Below, one piece after another: positions 12,100-24,509 of a stretch of 64,000 bases of DNA. The stretch comes from Candolleomyces eurysporus. Taxonomy: Eukaryota > Basidiomycota > Agaricomycetes > Agaricales > Psathyrellaceae. Below the pieces are notes generated by a model. It ran no database searches, was not told the DNA's origin, and saw only the letters and a list, made by a program, of their open reading frames with translations. The first letter of the stretch is position 1. Each line of letters opens with the position of its first letter. Both the position numbers and the translations under genes were made by a program. The DNA is taken from assembly GCA_027579435.1 (NCBI GenBank), contig JANBPK010000936.1, positions 1-64,000 on the forward strand. Direction: 5' to 3'.

Positions 12100-12730
12100 C
12101 TACATGCTAACATAACCCAGCGTCAACATAAGCCTCTCAAACAGAAACTGGCAATCGGGACCAAACACGCGGTACGGGATTTCTAAATCCTTCAGAACCT
12201 TCCTAAAAACGTCCATGCAGGCTTCTTGATTCTCAAGAGACCGTACCCCATCATCGATAAGCCATGCCTGGACTGGAGAGAGCAGAATGAATACCGAGTG
12301 ATGATCTCGATACCTTTCAAGGGCAGCCTTGAAAGCAAGGCGCCCAACCAACGCTTCTTTGCGCTGCCTCGCTTCTTCGGCATTTGAAGAGGTCAAGATG
12401 GCGTATGCGATAGGATCGATGGCTGATCTATCGCACAGGACCAGGTTGGCCGCTTCCAATGCCTTCTCTTCTTCGTTTGAATGAGCCTCCATAATGTCTA
12501 GCTGCATTTGCAGGTTCCCAACGGTGTCCCTAGAATATCCTTTCTCGCGCATGACACGCCGGGCCACCTCCTTCACGTAGGCGGCACTCTCGAGACCCAG
12601 CCTTTTGGCTAGGGCATCACAGAGTGTCGTCTTTCCCGTGGACTGGCACGACTGTCAGAATTCTGATACTCATCGCTGAACTGCTCGCGTTACTCACAGA
12701 TGGTCCGATGATGTAGATAGCTTTCTTCAT
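12100..12730 (-). CDS. P-loop nucleoside kinase/ATPase, AAA_28-like
   Basis: Two exons joined by a 46-bp intron (12652-12697) give a 194-residue protein. It starts MKKAIYIIGPSSCQSTGKTT, a strand followed by a Walker A loop of the STGKTT type that straddles the splice junction. Further on VLCDRSAIDPIAYA resembles the Walker B/DRS segment of AAA_28 (NadR/Ttd14-like) proteins, and FILLSPVQAWLIDDGVRS with RVFGPD sits where that family has its C-terminal strands. An in-frame upstream extension exists (to 12826), but the start at 12730 places Met directly before the first strand. The gene is divergent from the RdRP-helicase gene, with only about 170 bp between the starts and a TATTTAAA at about 12793-12800. 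The substrate is unknown. Confidence 0.72.
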
Positions 12731-12899
12731 GCTGCCAATAGGATGGAAGCAAAGACAAAGCTGCGGAGTTTCGTAAGCGTCCATGCTCTCCCTATTTAAA
12801 CTCGCCACTTGAAGGGGCGGTCTCACGGTCCCGTTCTTCCTCTTCCCGTCCTTGTCGATTGACCCTGTTGCAGGATCCGTGCAACAGTGCCCATCGAAT
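12731..12899. promoter_or_regulatory. Short shared (divergent) promoter region
   Basis: Only 169 bp separate the ATG of the minus-strand AAA_28-like gene from the ATG of the RdRP-helicase gene. It contains a TATTTAAA-like element (about 12793-12800). Co-regulation of the pair is an inference from spacing only. Confidence 0.4.
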
Positions 12900-15800
12900 A
12901 TGAGGGTTCAGGCTCTGGTACTTCGAGAAAGTCCCCAAATCGACGACAATGATTGGCATTTCACCGTTCCGCCCCAGTACCTGTCCGTTGAGTTACGACG
13001 GGCGAGGATGCTCAACGTGAGGCTCTCTGATAAAGGGATCGTCCTCGATACGGACAAAATCTCCTCAAATCGCATTCTACACTCGGATGACCCCACCAAA
13101 TTCATCCTTTTGGGAATCAAACGGTCGTTTCGATTCCCCGATCATCCGCCAAAAGTGACTGTGGAGTACCTTATTCGCATGTTCAAAGCAGGTCTCTTCC
13201 TCAACGATGTCCAATACCGTTTCTACCACCACAGCAACAGTCAATTGGTGCGTTTTCAATCTATTCCTGAGCCCGATTGCTTACATCCCACTTCCAGCGC
13301 GAACGCTCGTGTTTCCTGAGGGAGGCGAAAACGGACGAAGAGCTGGACACAAGAATATACGCAATGGGGGACTTTGGCCGCATCATGAACGCTTCTAAAC
13401 GTAAGTCCCATCTTCTTTGGTCACGGATGGGCGATTTACCCCAGCTCAGGCGCCAAGAGGATCGGTCTCCTCTTTTCGTCCGCCGAGGTCGACTTTCAGC
13501 TTGATCCCAAGTTCGTGGCAGATATCCCGGATATCGAATTAGGGGACGAAGTGTTCTCGGATGGTTGCGGGCTTATGAGCAAGCAGCTCGCGAAGATGGT
13601 CGCGAAGAAGAAGGGGCTTGTTTTTCGTGGTACGAGGTATACCCCAACCGTCATTCAGATTCGGTACGCCCAGTGGCTTATATTATTTTTCCCTCCCTTA
13701 CTCACCTCACTTTCTCTTTGATTCTAGTTATCTGGGATATAAAGGCGTTCTGATGATCCACCCCAAGATGGACGCAGAAAGTCGCGCAAGAGATAAGGAG
13801 ACGGAAAACCTTCATCTCGCAGAGTTCCGAAAGAGTATGAAGAAGTTCAAAGCTACGGGCGACTATAGCTTCTCCGTTGTGGGTTACTCGAAGCCCTACT
13901 CGTTCGGTCGCCTCAACAACGACATCGTCGTCCTCATATCCAGCCTCGGCATTACAGACGAAAAGTTCCTCGAGAAACAAGCGGCGTACTTTGAATGGAT
14001 CAAAAGGGCATCCACCAACGTCAACGCTGCCATCGACTTCCTCTCCTCCACCGACAAATATCCGCTCGCAGAGAAGGTCTTCCTCGATGGGTTGACGCCG
14101 GACCATCTACGAGAAGTACGCAAGTTGCAGATGGATGAGTTGACGAGACACCATGATAAGGAGACGGGGAAGTTTAAAACGCGGATGCTTATTCACAAAT
14201 CGAGGAGGTTGTATGGGGTTTGCGATCCACATCAGGTGCTGAAGGAGGGTCAGGTTCACATACGTGTTACGATTGGGAGGAAAGGCCCCTCTACCCCGAT
14301 TCATGGCGACGTTTTGGTTGTTCGCAATCCTTGTCTCCATCCTGGTACGTCGTCTTTCTTCACGGTTCGTTCCTCGGACTATTCAATCTGATCAATCGTT
14401 GTTCGGATTAAGGCGATTGTTTGAAGCTTAGGGCTGTTGCTCACGAGGCTCTCAACGACCTTGTGGACTGCATTGTTTTTGCTACTGTTGCAAAACCCGG
14501 TCATAAGCCTGCTCCGTCAATGAGTAGTGGCGGTGATCTCGATGGTGAGTAGCTCCGTCTTCGTTTCATTCAAGCTGGTCAATCTCATTACGAACTCCGC
14601 ACCAAGGGGACGAGNTTTTTTGTTTGCTGGGACAAGGATCTTGTACCAACTCAAACTCTCGAGGTACTAAACCATTCCCTGCTCTTATGAGCGCGTATCT
14701 GATGCTTTTGTTACAGGCGTACGACTATCCGCCGAATCGGGAGAAGAAGAGCAAGGCAATCACCCGAATGGATCTGGCCACGTACTTCGCCTCGTTCAAC
14801 ACGTGCGTCGTCTAGCATTTATACCGACTGTCTTTCTTGTTAATCTCCTTTGTTTTCTTAGATCTGGGGTCGCTCGTGTATCTGCTCTTCACAACAAATG
14901 GGCAATCGCTAGCCCGGAAGGTGCTATGTGCGCTGAATGCCAGGAATTGAACGCTTTACATTCACAGTCCGTCGACGGCGCTAACATCAAGATCCCCGAC
15001 CGTCTGAAGACTCCTCCTGAGCTTCCGGAAGGCCAACGTTTCATCATCGATCTCCTCAAAGAGCACCAAGAAACGTTCGAAGCGGAGTTCCTTGAAGAAC
15101 GTGCTAACGTGGCAGCCTTACAGGATGTCGAGGTTGAAGACCCCAAAACAGTCCTCGAACGACTCCTCAAGAGCAAGAAAAATGCGCTCTCAGAGTACGA
15201 GATCTTTGATTTGGCTTTTAGGCTCTCGATAAAGTTCAAGTTTGACTTGATACCTTACCTTCCCGAGATTGACGTCTCAGCTTTGAGTGCGTGGGAGAAG
15301 CATCTTATGGTTTCGACATTGAAACTCTCTCGCATTGATTTTCCGCATATCTGGAATTCTTTGTTCCAGTCGGATATCTTGTCGTCGACGGACTTGACTG
15401 TCCACGGCCTCGATTCGTCATTCTCGTTGCAGAAGTTATATTCGTCCACGGTTCAGAGTCAGGCGACCTTCTTCGAGTACTTGCGGAGGGCTACTCAGAG
15501 CTATACGCGCAAGCTATTATTGATTCGAGTATGTCGCTCACTTTATTTGCCTATCAATGGTCTGACGCTCCTCATTGTTATAACAGACAGACGATCGATT
15601 TGCCGTTGGGATATTCATGCGAGGCGACATACCTTGGGACGAGGAGCCAGAAGTCAACAATAACGTCGTCGTCGTAACTTTCCTGTCCCAGTCTTCGATA
15701 ACTATGCCGACCAATACTCCTTGTCCGAAAGGCTACCGTCTTCATTGCAGTTTCTCGAGAATGCAGTTGTACGACAAGCAACAGAGCGATACCTTTATCT

Positions 15801-18800
15801 TCATCCAGCGTTCACCTCTGGGCCTGCAGTCCGAGGTTGTAGCGAGTATCGCGCTGCAGAAGATATCTGGAAATGTTCAAAGGGTGAGTATCAACGCTAT
15901 TACGGGAACGCACCGATCCTTTCTGACTGCTCTGTGTATGTAGCAAATCGGTCGGTTGAACCGACAATCTCTTGCAAAGATTGAATTACATGTAGTCTCG
16001 AATCACGATCGCGTTGCTCACCAACTGTTTGATATGTGGTTTGATCAGTGAGTACCCATTTTTAATGGCCCTCGTATTCAGTACAGTGCTCATCCCCGAC
16101 TCAGCGTCCCAACGGAAGAATATCTCAGACGCTTCCCTCGAAAAGCGACGCCCTATCGATTCAACGATATTCGCGATGTTGACTGGGAGCCTCCGTTCGA
16201 ACACGAGGATGACCTATCTGAAGCTGAGGTCGGACGACAACGTGAAGAATGGAGGTTGAGAGTCAAGCGACTGAATCTCGTTCAGGAAGTAATGTACCCT
16301 TACCCGGAAGATATGAACGCATCCCCTGGCCGAACGAGGAGACAACATACAGAAGGCTCAGTTCGTCGCGTTCTCGTGAACGCTACGATCGACGATCTGG
16401 ACTTCATCCTCGAGTTTTCCGCCTTTTATCATGCCGACGACGAACTTGTTCTCATCTTTCATCACGCGCTGCACGGAGAGACGCTTCCAAGTGCGGATTT
16501 CATCTCCAAATGGATCACTCGGTGCCCTTCACTCGTTTTCGTCCTCTTGAAGGCGTACCTTCCTACAGACGATCTCCTTCTTCACCCCGACATCGCAGAG
16601 CTCGGTCTCATCCATGAAATTACCCATGCTATTGTTCGCTCCGCCAACGAAACCCGCATCGCTGCACTCGTCGCGCTGGAAAAAATTGCTGCATCCCTGG
16701 CTACGCTTCGGCTTCAAGACTATATCGACCTTCTTATGGAGGTCGCACTATCAGTTCGCTGGAAAGACCTTGTTCAAGAAGTGCTTCTGGTCCTCAACGA
16801 AAGCCGACTCAACCATCTCCCTCAACCCCTCTCACCTACCAATGTGTATGCTCACAAACATGCCTTGAATGTTGTGTTTGATAGCGCGGAAGAAGCTGCG
16901 GATGAGTGTCCGTGCACCGACGACGGAAGGCCTAGATTAAAACAACGGACTCCGCCCACGCAGGTCAAGTCCTTGGTGTTTGCTTCGGCGGAAGGTGGTT
17001 GGACGGAGTCGATGTTTGCGGTGAAAGCCCATATACGTGTTGATGCAAAGCATGGGATTAGGTTGCACTCACATGTCCGGCTGAAGGCGACGTCGAAACC
17101 TGAGAATCAGTTCGTTAATACGCCGGTTCTAGACGGGTTGGTGGTTGTGGCGAATAGGGGGGAGTATAGGATCAAGCTAATGCAGCCTGCGCCGCCCGAG
17201 CTGGAGGCAATGGACTGGTTGATTTATTCAGCTGGGAGTATAGGTGCGAGTTCCTTTGTCTACAACGCGATTTGGGCGCGACGTCTAACTTGGTTACTTC
17301 GCATGCTGCAGCTACGTCCCAAGCTATGCTTGATGCTCTGAAAACGTTGGTCGTTGAGAAAGGTTCCTGTTGCCGTTTCTATGATATTATTACGGGCGAT
17401 GAAGCCAGCGGCTATTGGTCCGATGGTTCTGATGAAACAGCCCCTTCTCCGAGTCGGCGGAAAGGAAAACAGCGAGGGATATCATCGCCTGCTGAGAGCA
17501 TTGACGACACTGCTGAAGCTCATGAGCTGCGATCACCGCTTAGTGAGACTCTGGAGGCTGCGGGACCTAGCCGTTATCAGCTTCGAAATCGCGATGAGGA
17601 GGTTGATGATGACGCCGGAGAGAGTTCTACCTCGAACTCGGATGGAGGCAAAGCACCTTTGGATATTGTTGTACCATCCGATGTCTCTTTGAACGATAGT
17701 CAGATGCAGGCAATCAGATCTTGGAATGCTCGACTTTCGTTGATATGGGGTCCACCAGGTACGTCGCATAGGACTTTCCGACTAGCTGAGAAACCATTGA
17801 CACTTTGGGTACTATAGGAACTGGAAAAACCACTGTTGTCGTCCAAGTTCTACGCAGCATCCTTCTGACGTATGGATCTAAAAAGCACCCCAAGATATTG
17901 ATGACAGCATCAACGCACAACGGTGAGTCTTTCAATAGACACTATTCTTCAAACCCTCTGAACGCCATCTCTGTAGCTGTCGACAATGTTCTTGAACGAT
18001 TTATTCGCATCAATGCTAAAGAAAAGCTATTATCCAATGACCAAATACTTCGAGTTGCTACCGACCAATTGAAAGTCAATGAAGACCTCCACCCCTATAC
18101 CTTGAACGATCGTGTCGGCGGGGACGTGAATGAGAACAAGAGATTGCTGAAGCAGGCGGAAGACAGAGTGAAGAAGGCTACGCTCGTGTTTTCTACCTGT
18201 GCAGGTGCGCAGTGTCCATAGAACGTCCAATGTTATTCCGATGCTAATCCTAGTATAACCTCGATATGTAGGATCTGGACTTGGAATTTTGAGGAAATTC
18301 AAATTCGATATCGCGATTATCGACGAAGCGTCTCAAATTACCGAGCCTTGCGCGCTCATTCCGTTTGTGAAAGGAGTAAAAAGAGGAATCATGGTTGGAG
18401 ATCAGTGAGTCCTTTCTATCGACCCTGGTTGGTCCCCACAACCCGTCGTTGACTGGTCCGCATGTAGCGTCCAACTTCGGCCCTTGGTGCGCAAACTAGG
18501 AATGGCGCTTGAAGGAGACGTCTCTCTTCTCGAACGCCTTTATACTCAAGACAATCAAAACGTGGACGGACTCACCAAAACGATGCTGAACGAGCAATAT
18601 CGTTCACCGAGAAACCTCAATGCCTTTCCTTCCAGCGAGTTCTATCAAGGTCTTCTCAAGACGGCGGAGAGCAATGAGAACAAATTACAGGTCCTGGAAG
18701 GCCTAGCATTCCCATGGCCTCGTCAGAACCGGACGATCGAGCCGGCGGTATTCATCCAATGCCAAGACGAGGAGGATCTTGGAGGGCGATCGAAGAGTAA

Positions 18801-19227
18801 CGAAGGACAGATCCGAGTTATACTGAAAGTACTCGAACTGCTGAAACCCAAGGCTCTAGACGTTTCGCCCCCGGAGGACACACCCAGTATCACCATCCTT
18901 TCGCCGTACCGTGGTCAAATTTTAAAACTGAAGAACAGGGTCCCTTCTTCTATCCCAGTATCCACCGTGGATTCATTTCAAGGACGTGAAAGCGACATAA
19001 TCATATTTTCGACCGTTCGAAGCAACGCGGATGGGGAGATTGGGTTTCTGGAGGATCATCGAAGGTTGAATGTGATGTGGACGCGGGCGAGGATTGCCTT
19101 GATCATCGTTGGAAACGAGGCTACATTATGTCAGGGTAGTGAGCTGTGGAAAAAGGCGCTGAAGGCGTGCAAGAGAGTTCCCGATCCTGCGATCTTTGAT
19201 CCGCCGGCGCCTTCTGAGGAGGAATAG
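12900..19227 (+). CDS. RNA-dependent RNA polymerase fused to SF1 (Upf1/Hrr1-like) helicase
   Basis: Sixteen exons with 15 introns of 49-68 bp (the first 13248-13297, the last 18405-18467) give about 1811 residues once the N at 14615 is ignored. Phases fit at every junction. Residues about 30-830 match the eukaryotic RdRP (QDE-1/Rdp1/SAD-1) family: RGTRYTPTVIQIRYLGYKGV, GYSKPYSFGRLNNDIV, GDVLVVRNPCLHPGD and the catalytic loop SGGDLDGDEFFVCWD (DLDGD at about 469-473). VGIFMRGDIPWDEEPEVNNN and VVSNHDRVAHQLFDMWFD follow. A region of about 350 residues then leads to an acidic Ser-rich linker (about 1290-1370). The helicase occupies about 1375-1795, with motif I GPPGTGKTT, Ia STHNAVDNVLERF, II DEASQ, III GDHVQLRP, IV NEQYRSP, V VDSFQGRESDIIIFSTVRSN and VI RRLNVMWTRAR. 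RdRPs of this family make dsRNA for RNA silencing. The N-terminus before the catalytic core is short compared with QDE-1. Expected site of action is nuclear or perinuclear, by family analogy. Confidence 0.9.
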
Positions 19228-20093
19228 GTGCATTCGGTTCACATTAACGCTGGTGCTACAGTCTGCGATTCATTGTAATGTAATTAAATTCTTTTTGACA
19301 ATGTCTTGAAAGCGCATAGTTATGCAAGCTCACGTATTGACGGCGGTATCTTGACTCTGTTGTGGTGGAGTGCTTGCTGATCGAGATCACTCGGGCATGC
19401 TTTCGAACGTCTGAGATAGGCGTGACCATTCAATTTCGAGTTCACTAAGAGCTGCTTGACGCAGGTCGGTCATTCGTGTCACGTCGGACAGTGCCTTTAT
19501 CGACTTTGCCCTCTGTGGTCACCTCGTTGCGGTGCGAGCCTTGCAGTGGCATGAACAATCCGGTGCGTCAAAGATCTGGCTCTTTCATCATACCGAAAGG
19601 GCTCAAGCAATTCGGTCAACAAGCCATAGATTTCAGGCTAAACTGCACCCAGAACCGATAGGCTCGACAGATCGGTACAGCTGCGATTCAAGACTCAGGG
19701 GTGGTGAGGGGAGGAACGTCACTCTAAACGGACCTCCTGAAGGTCTTCCCAAGAGGCGACGATTACTCGTGGAAGACCGGAGCCAATAAAAATTGTTGGG
19801 CTTGTGTCGTTCTCATGACGCTGAATTTATGGTTCGAGTCGCATACGTCATACCGTATACTGCTATGCGCTGAGTAGCCATTCGGATCGAGCTTCATGGG
19901 ATATTCAGGAAGAGATCTCGAGTTTGGCTGCCTTTCTTTGTCCACATCCAGTTCGCTCCTTGAATTCAGCAGTCAGACGATACACGTTTCTCATTGCAAC
20001 CTATATTACACGATTCAGGTATTGACAACATACGCATTGGATCCATAGCAGAGATATTAAAAGGGAAAATGTAGTCAAAGTTCCGAATCCTAG
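19228..20093. other. Intergenic between convergent genes
   Basis: This is the 3' flank of the RdRP-helicase gene and of the convergent DUF6534-type gene. Only short unconvincing ORFs are present. Confidence 0.5.
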
Positions 20094-22024
20094 TTAGACG
20101 CTCTTATCAGAATGGCTATATTTCTAATGCTCCGGAATGTTAGCAAAAATTCTTGAAGTGTAGAGTCAGGCATGCACTCACGTCGGTTTCAATCTTCGTG
20201 ATGCTGTCTGCCTTACGGGTCTCTGGCTCGATATCGCTGCGAAGGGATTCCTCCGACGTCAAGCTGTGTGAGTTCGTGAGCTCGTCTCGACGAAGGGGAA
20301 GGGGAGCACGTACACGCTGACAACGGAGACGATGTAGACTACAAAGGCCAAGTTTAAAATTGGACAGAGAGAAAGAAGGGAGCGAAAGACGTACGTTGAC
20401 CCGTCATCAAAGCCGGAACGATGCTGTGGTAGTGCAGTCAGGGATCCACTCAACAATGAACATGCGTATGAGAGGAGTCATACAAATAGTAGGTACCGGA
20501 ATTGAAGTAATACTGCAATATGGTGTCAACATCAGGCTTGAAGTCACCCATTTAGACGAAAGGAATGTACCAGAAAAACGCTAAGCACAGCACAGATGCT
20601 AGAGGGAGAATTTATGCCCGTGTTAGCGGTGCAAGAACCAGACAAGACAGGCACCAAACATTGTTTACCTGGTAGCAGCAGCACGGTTAATAGCATAGAT
20701 GACTAATCGACCCACAGTGCCTCTGACTCTGAGGGAGATCTCGTTAATATAGCGTTCACGGACAAAGTTGGATCAGACTTACTTTGACGACACCGAGCCG
20801 TAGACATGATACAAGTAGCAAAGCGTGACGGTGACCACGATATCAGCCGCAGCTGTGGCCGCGCCTTGCATGGCGGTAGCTCTCTACCAGAGCAGTGAGT
20901 GTTGGGATCAAACATAGCATAGGGGAACACACAATGAGGAGAGGCTTATGAGTACCAAGGTCGGCAAAAGTCTCGCTAGTGGCCCTGACAGAAAGATCAG
21001 CTGGAGTGGTTCAAATTGATGAGTCAAAACAACTTACTCGAGATGAACAAGGACTGAAGGATAACAATGAGAATGTTTGATGAACAAGTTTCAAATTTGC
21101 GACGAGGGGCAACACTTACTACATCCATTGACTGAATTGATCGTATGTAAGTAAACACCATCAGAACACTGATTGGAGAGACGCACTAAGCTGCAGCAGA
21201 GCCAGAGACACCTATGTAAGAGACTGGTCAATACATAGTCTTGGTGGGGAGATTGAGGTTAGACGACACACCAGTGGAATGAGAGCAAAGCGTGCACTAC
21301 GACCGACGCCCTTCGTTACTAGTATGCAGCCAAATGAGGAGGAACTTCAATTCGCAGAAGCGATGAAAGAACACGCACGTGTCCAGATCCGAGCAGTGAA
21401 GAACCTAGACTGCGCTTTCAATAACAATTGAATGGATGGTAGATGAACGGACCGACATTTGGGCAATGAACGTTATCAAGTAAACGCAGATAAATTTCCC
21501 TGGAACAGTGCTATACGAGCGTCAACAGATGAAGGGGAGTCGGAAATCCGAAATACGCACAACTCGATGACGCGACTATCCTGTACACCTTCAGACCTGC
21601 TGATGGTGTCTCGATACGACTGGTGATTCACAAAGATCGTTTGAAGTGTGGCAAGAGTTCTGCGTTTACGATGAGCTCCGGTTGCAGTAACAGCAGATGG
21701 AAGGATTCGGTCGTACATCATCATGCCGATTATGACCCTAACGTAAAGAGGGTCTCTCCGAGCGCAACGCCGAAAATATTGCAAGGTCGTGAGCTATTTG
21801 GATTCGTGGTGAAGGTCGTCGAGCCTTAAGACGTTGCTGCGAGGGATCAGTCGAGGAGTATGGTGTACACTCACGAATGCAATGCCAAAGAAGCTAGAAA
21901 ACGACACAATGAGTAAAACCTCTGATAAGAAATGAAGAGCGGCATACAAGCAATTAATCATTGCCGCGATGAGCTGGGATCCAGTCTTGTTCGCAAACGT
22001 TGAAGGTTGTTTTGTATCGCCCAT
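20094..22024 (-). CDS. DUF6534-type seven-TM membrane protein
   Basis: An intron-dense minus-strand gene. The first exons splice to GSQLIAAMINCFFFGIAF-LTTLQYFRRCARRDPLYVRVI, the usual start of the basidiomycete DUF6534 family (GPLLIG...NCxLFGIxxxQxxxY). Downstream segments include LATLQTIFVNHQSYRD, AATAAADIVVTVTLCYLYHV, VRGTVGRLVIYAINRAAATS (the family's typical R...V..L..Y..N...), ICAVLSVFL and VYIVSVVSV. The C-terminal tail is LTSEESLRSDIEPETRKADS and the last short exon ends KYSHSDKSV at 20094. Individual exon limits in the middle (20.7-21.5 kb) are uncertain because the exons are very short. The family is expanded in agaricomycetes and its function is not known to me. A second member is at 35741-37658. 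Confidence 0.65.
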
Positions 22025-24509
22025 CTTGACGTGCGAGAGAGCGGGCGGGAGCTTAGTCTGATTCGACGGTAAGTAGAAGAGACGGGGTGCTATCCTCTAA
22101 TGAATTCAAAACTCCATTACAGACGTCCTTATAATGCTCCAGCCTTGATATAGGCAAATCATCCAAGTCCTGCTGGTACCCTAACTCGTGACCATGCAGA
22201 TGCCGTAGTGTGTGCACAATCGAAGGCACTCATTTACGAGAGGGTGACAATACGCCGCTCCATCAGGAACGAAGCTACCCTCAAAAGAGAGCAGGTTGAA
22301 GCGAGCTTCCTGGAAATAGGAGGCATCAGGACTGAAGGTTAATGGGTCCCTCCAGATTTAAGTGGCTGGAATCCACACCAATAGCATACTGACTGAAACG
22401 CACAGTAGGTTCCATTGCTCGAAAGCGCTTCCCGTCGCAGATGGTGGTCTATCTGTGTGCGGCTTGGTGAGCCTCGTCTTATCAAGATGGATGATCGGCA
22501 AAAGGGACGCCCCTTTTGAGTGGTGAAGTAAATCGACCCATTCTATGTCGGCAAGAATGCGGCAAAGGGTTCGTTTGTAAGACTAGTTCAGTCGCAAGAG
22601 TTCAATTGTGTGGCGATCAATCCCACTGAGAACTGTGATCTCGGAGGACAAAGACGCTACAATCCACAGTCCTAGTTATTGTTCAGCCGAGAAAAAGGAG
22701 CTTTCGAGAGGATCGGAGAATGTCAGATGACCAAACTGATGCAAGCGACGTGAAGGACGAGGACGTGAATGGAGAGGGTTGGGGACCATTTCACCATTTC
22801 AGAAGTCTGCATATGCAGGGTCCAATGTCATTGGTGATTCTTGGTCAGCCCGGCCACGGCGATACAGTGAACCCATAAGTATGTCGGGCTATGGGAGGAC
22901 GAAAGCGAGGACAGAGTCGCAGCGTGAGCGGTTAGGGAGCCCTCCCTTTTCCAACTGGACGTGTTATGATAAATTGAGGCTCTTAGACACGTAGAAGAAG
23001 AAAGTGAGATAGAGCGAGGGAGTAGAGAACGGAACAGTGAGCCACAACGGGTGATACCTGAAACATGGCTCGAGCGTGGGTACCGGAACATAAGCCATTG
23101 ATCGCATTCGTCGGCAGCTGGCTGCTCCTCCAGCTGTCGAGGAAACGATGGACCAGATTCCGCTTCATTTTGCTTTTAATAACTTTTTTTTTAGATTTGG
23201 AGCGTCCTCCTAATTCCAACCGCCACTTCGCTCATCCTCAGTCTTTTAGAAAGTCTCGATACATTCAGCTCCCTTTGCGCATTTGGTTAGATACGCCACC
23301 AAAGACCAAAACCGGGACACGGAATCTGGTCCATCGTTTCCCCAACAGCTGTAGTTCGCTGGTCCACCGCTTTTCATGAATTCCTTCGGACGTCTCGACA
23401 CTACCCAAGGTCCGCTCAGAGGAATCAAGCACTCTCAACAACCAATTCTGTTATTTAGGTAATGACTGTACCTACAATACACCGAAAGAGCAATGTTCCC
23501 TTGGGCTGGGAACCCCGAGAAACTCCCAAACCTCATAGAGCCCCAGGATACCTATCTCGTAGCGTTGTCAGAGGCCAGGCCAAGCCAAACGGTCCTACCG
23601 TTCCTCGCCGCTTGCGTTATCGTTGACGCGGTTAGAATGCCTAGACAGGAGTCCGAGGGGATACATAAATGATGAATCGCCCTGATCAACGCAGCCACAA
23701 CTTTGCTTAGCTTCAACCCGATCCTTGCAATTTCACCAAAACACCTGAATGTCAGTGGTGCTTCGCCTCTTTACTTTTAGAGAGACGGGATGAGCTTGGC
23801 ACTGCGTTCAAGTAGTCTTGAATAGGTGGGAAATCCAATTCGCTGCCGACGCTCCCGATTGGTTGCGAGAAGCAGCCTGACCTATTGATATCGTACTCCA
23901 GGGCTCCAGCCTTCTGAGCAAGAGGAGGGAGAAGGATTGCCAGGAGGCAACATTCGATTCTCTGGACACTTTCGATTATTCTGTCCCTTTAATCCACTGT
24001 ACGCATGTCGAGTCAAGTAGGTACTAAATAAACAGGTCGGAACGGATCGCCTTGAACCTGTAGCGGGACTTCGGATGTGACAGTCCGAGACCATTGTTCG
24101 ATGGTCCAGCCAGACGGGAGGAGTTAGATCACGCTTCTATACTATGACTCTCGGGTTAGCATTGGCAACCGCCTCTTTACGTGCGCCTCTCCGTCTCTTG
24201 GAGTACATCACCGCTTCCTGTGTATGTCCCCTTCTCCAGAGTAGGTAGGCAGGCGGTAGGGAATGAAGTCATAATAAGGAGTGGCTGGGAAGAGAAGCTT
24301 CCGTCGCTGCGGCTCCAGAGCGTCCGTCTCAAGGCCTCGGCGCTGAAAGATGGTTGATACTAGGCTTTCCTATGGTTCTTTGATTGTTGGGACGAGTCCC
24401 CGACTCTTCGACGCTTTTTCCTGTCCTGCCCCTCTGTTCTCGTTAACCGCTGTCTTACATGTAGCTAACGAAGGATCACCCTGTGAATTAGCAGGTACGA
24501 TAGTTACTA
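22025..24509. other. Intergenic with a 32-bp inverted repeat
   Basis: No ORF here is convincing on either strand. The only structure noticed is an inverted repeat at 23131-23162 and 23320-23351, described separately. Confidence 0.5.
23131..23351. repeat. Inverted repeat, 32-bp arms, 157-bp loop
   Basis: The arm 23131-23162 contains GGAAACGATGGACCAGATTC. Its reverse complement lies at 23320-23351. Twenty-two bases pair perfectly and the outer ten add eight more matches, giving 30 of 32. The arms flank 157 bp. It could be a small MITE-like relic or a transcribed hairpin. No flanking target-site duplication was obvious by eye. Confidence 0.7.

Noticed and set aside
12900..19227. Viral origin of the RdRP
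   Set aside because: Intron-rich, DLDGD-type catalytic loop and cellular QDE-1/Rdp1 motifs identify it as the eukaryotic silencing enzyme, not a viral polymerase.
19825..19850. Possible tRNA B-box (GGTTCGAGTC)
   Set aside because: The upstream 50 bases contain no A-box-like sequence and no cloverleaf can be drawn.
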